DNA of 64,000 bases from Metaphire vulgaris (lineage: Eukaryota; Annelida; Clitellata; Crassiclitellata; Megascolecidae), in the NCBI GenBank assembly GCA_018105865.1, contig CM030848.1, positions 2,321,001 through 2,385,000 of the forward strand, read 5' to 3'. The notes under the pieces are model-generated. The model saw only the letters and a program-made list of their open reading frames with translations, had not been told where the DNA came from and did no database searches. Numbering within the stretch: the stretch's first letter is position 1; every line of letters begins with the position of its first letter. Made by a program: the position numbers and the translations under genes. Positions 63,423-64,000 of this stretch are shown here, in pieces.

Positions 63423-64000
63423 CTAGGTGTTTACCCGTCAAAAATGACGGGGGAGATTGGCTGTTCTACCACCCGATTTTGCGCAAATGCAATATCATTT
63501 TATGACGGGGGAGATTGGCTGTTCTACCACCCGATTTTGCGCAAATGCAATAGCATTTTATGACGGGGGAGATTGGCTGTTTTACCGCCCGATTTTGCGC
63601 AAATGCAATAGCATTTATGACGGGGGAGATTGGCTGTTCTACCACCCGATTTTGCGCAAATGCAATAGCATTTTATGACGGGGGAGATTGGCTCTTTTAC
63701 CACCCGATTTTGCGCAAATGCAATAGCATTTTGCGCAATTAATTGTCCTTAACTCGCCGCCTTTTCCTTCAACCGAGTTAACGCCCATTCGCGTGAATTT
63801 TCTGAAACTTGATAGTCAACGTTAGTGTAATGATTTGGCAATGTCGAACGACATGCAGTGCTTGATTCTCTTGTTTGCTGTGCTGACTTTTCACGCCGAG
63901 CAACAGCCTGCTACTCATTCTCACTTGATTGTCGGAAAGCTCGTGAACGCTGGACTTTTTTGTTCTGCACAGAGGGTTAGAAAGAGGGATAAAATAGCCA
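63423..64000 (-). mobile_element. Helitron-like repeat, copy 2, with five tandem ~59-bp units
   Basis: Same 3' end as copy 1 (CTAG at 63423-63426, hairpin at 63433-63451). The first unit, ATGACGGGGGAGATTGGCTG to GCAAATGCAATA, is repeated five times (63442-63735), whereas copy 1 has one unit. The remainder (63736-64000) follows copy 1 closely and runs off the window. Confidence 0.6.

Overview
This is a repeat-rich, AT-rich animal genome window with no bacterial-style genes. Coding sequence is split into short exons with GT/AG borders and symmetrical phase-1 introns. There are several kinds of retrotransposon and DNA transposon, and the recognisable domains (calcium-binding EGF, SRCR) are metazoan. 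A marine invertebrate is plausible, but the phylum cannot be fixed from the sequence alone.

The only host genes I can model are two tandem paralogues on the minus strand. Gene A (34552-46303) can be assembled completely by hand: a signal peptide exon, an SRCR domain on two exons, four calcium-binding EGF exons, a transmembrane exon (present twice, at 37202-37295 and 36724-36817), a 53-nt juxtamembrane exon and a tyrosine-motif tail. All phases agree and the model gives about 449 residues. Gene B (55741-63403, 5' end beyond the right edge) has the same exon order with five EGF exons, one of them cut by a LINE, the same 53-nt juxtamembrane exon and a tail rich in ITIM-like and YxN motifs. A decayed copy of the gene A first exon and upstream region lies at 11720-12170, so a third copy once existed to the left. 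These look like cell-surface recognition or signalling receptors; their ligand and pathway are unknown.

Left part (1-18 kb): degraded LINE fragments, arrays of CCAAT-box repeats, several minisatellites, a 2.45-kb DNA transposon in a TA microsatellite (9020-11470) with long inverted ends and a decayed transposase-like gene of a family I cannot name, a Helitron-like repeat (12204-12610), and a G-rich/C-rich foldback element (13259-14690).

Middle (18-34 kb): a 5.3-kb foldback structure (18292-23576) whose arms are oppositely oriented arrays of a ~115-bp unit, with nested hAT elements inside; an RTE-like LINE; a block duplicated from 2.4-7.5 kb in which two hAT MITEs can be dated against the empty sites; and a young Ty3/gypsy-type LTR retrotransposon (28429-33527) whose single long ORF has lost reverse transcriptase, RNase H and most of integrase in frame.

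Right part (34-64 kb): genes A and B with introns filled by LINEs, MITEs, a solo LTR, a tRNA-derived SINE, an internally deleted piggyBac element, a ~745-bp perfect CTAT array at a LINE 3' end, and a second Helitron-like copy at the right edge.
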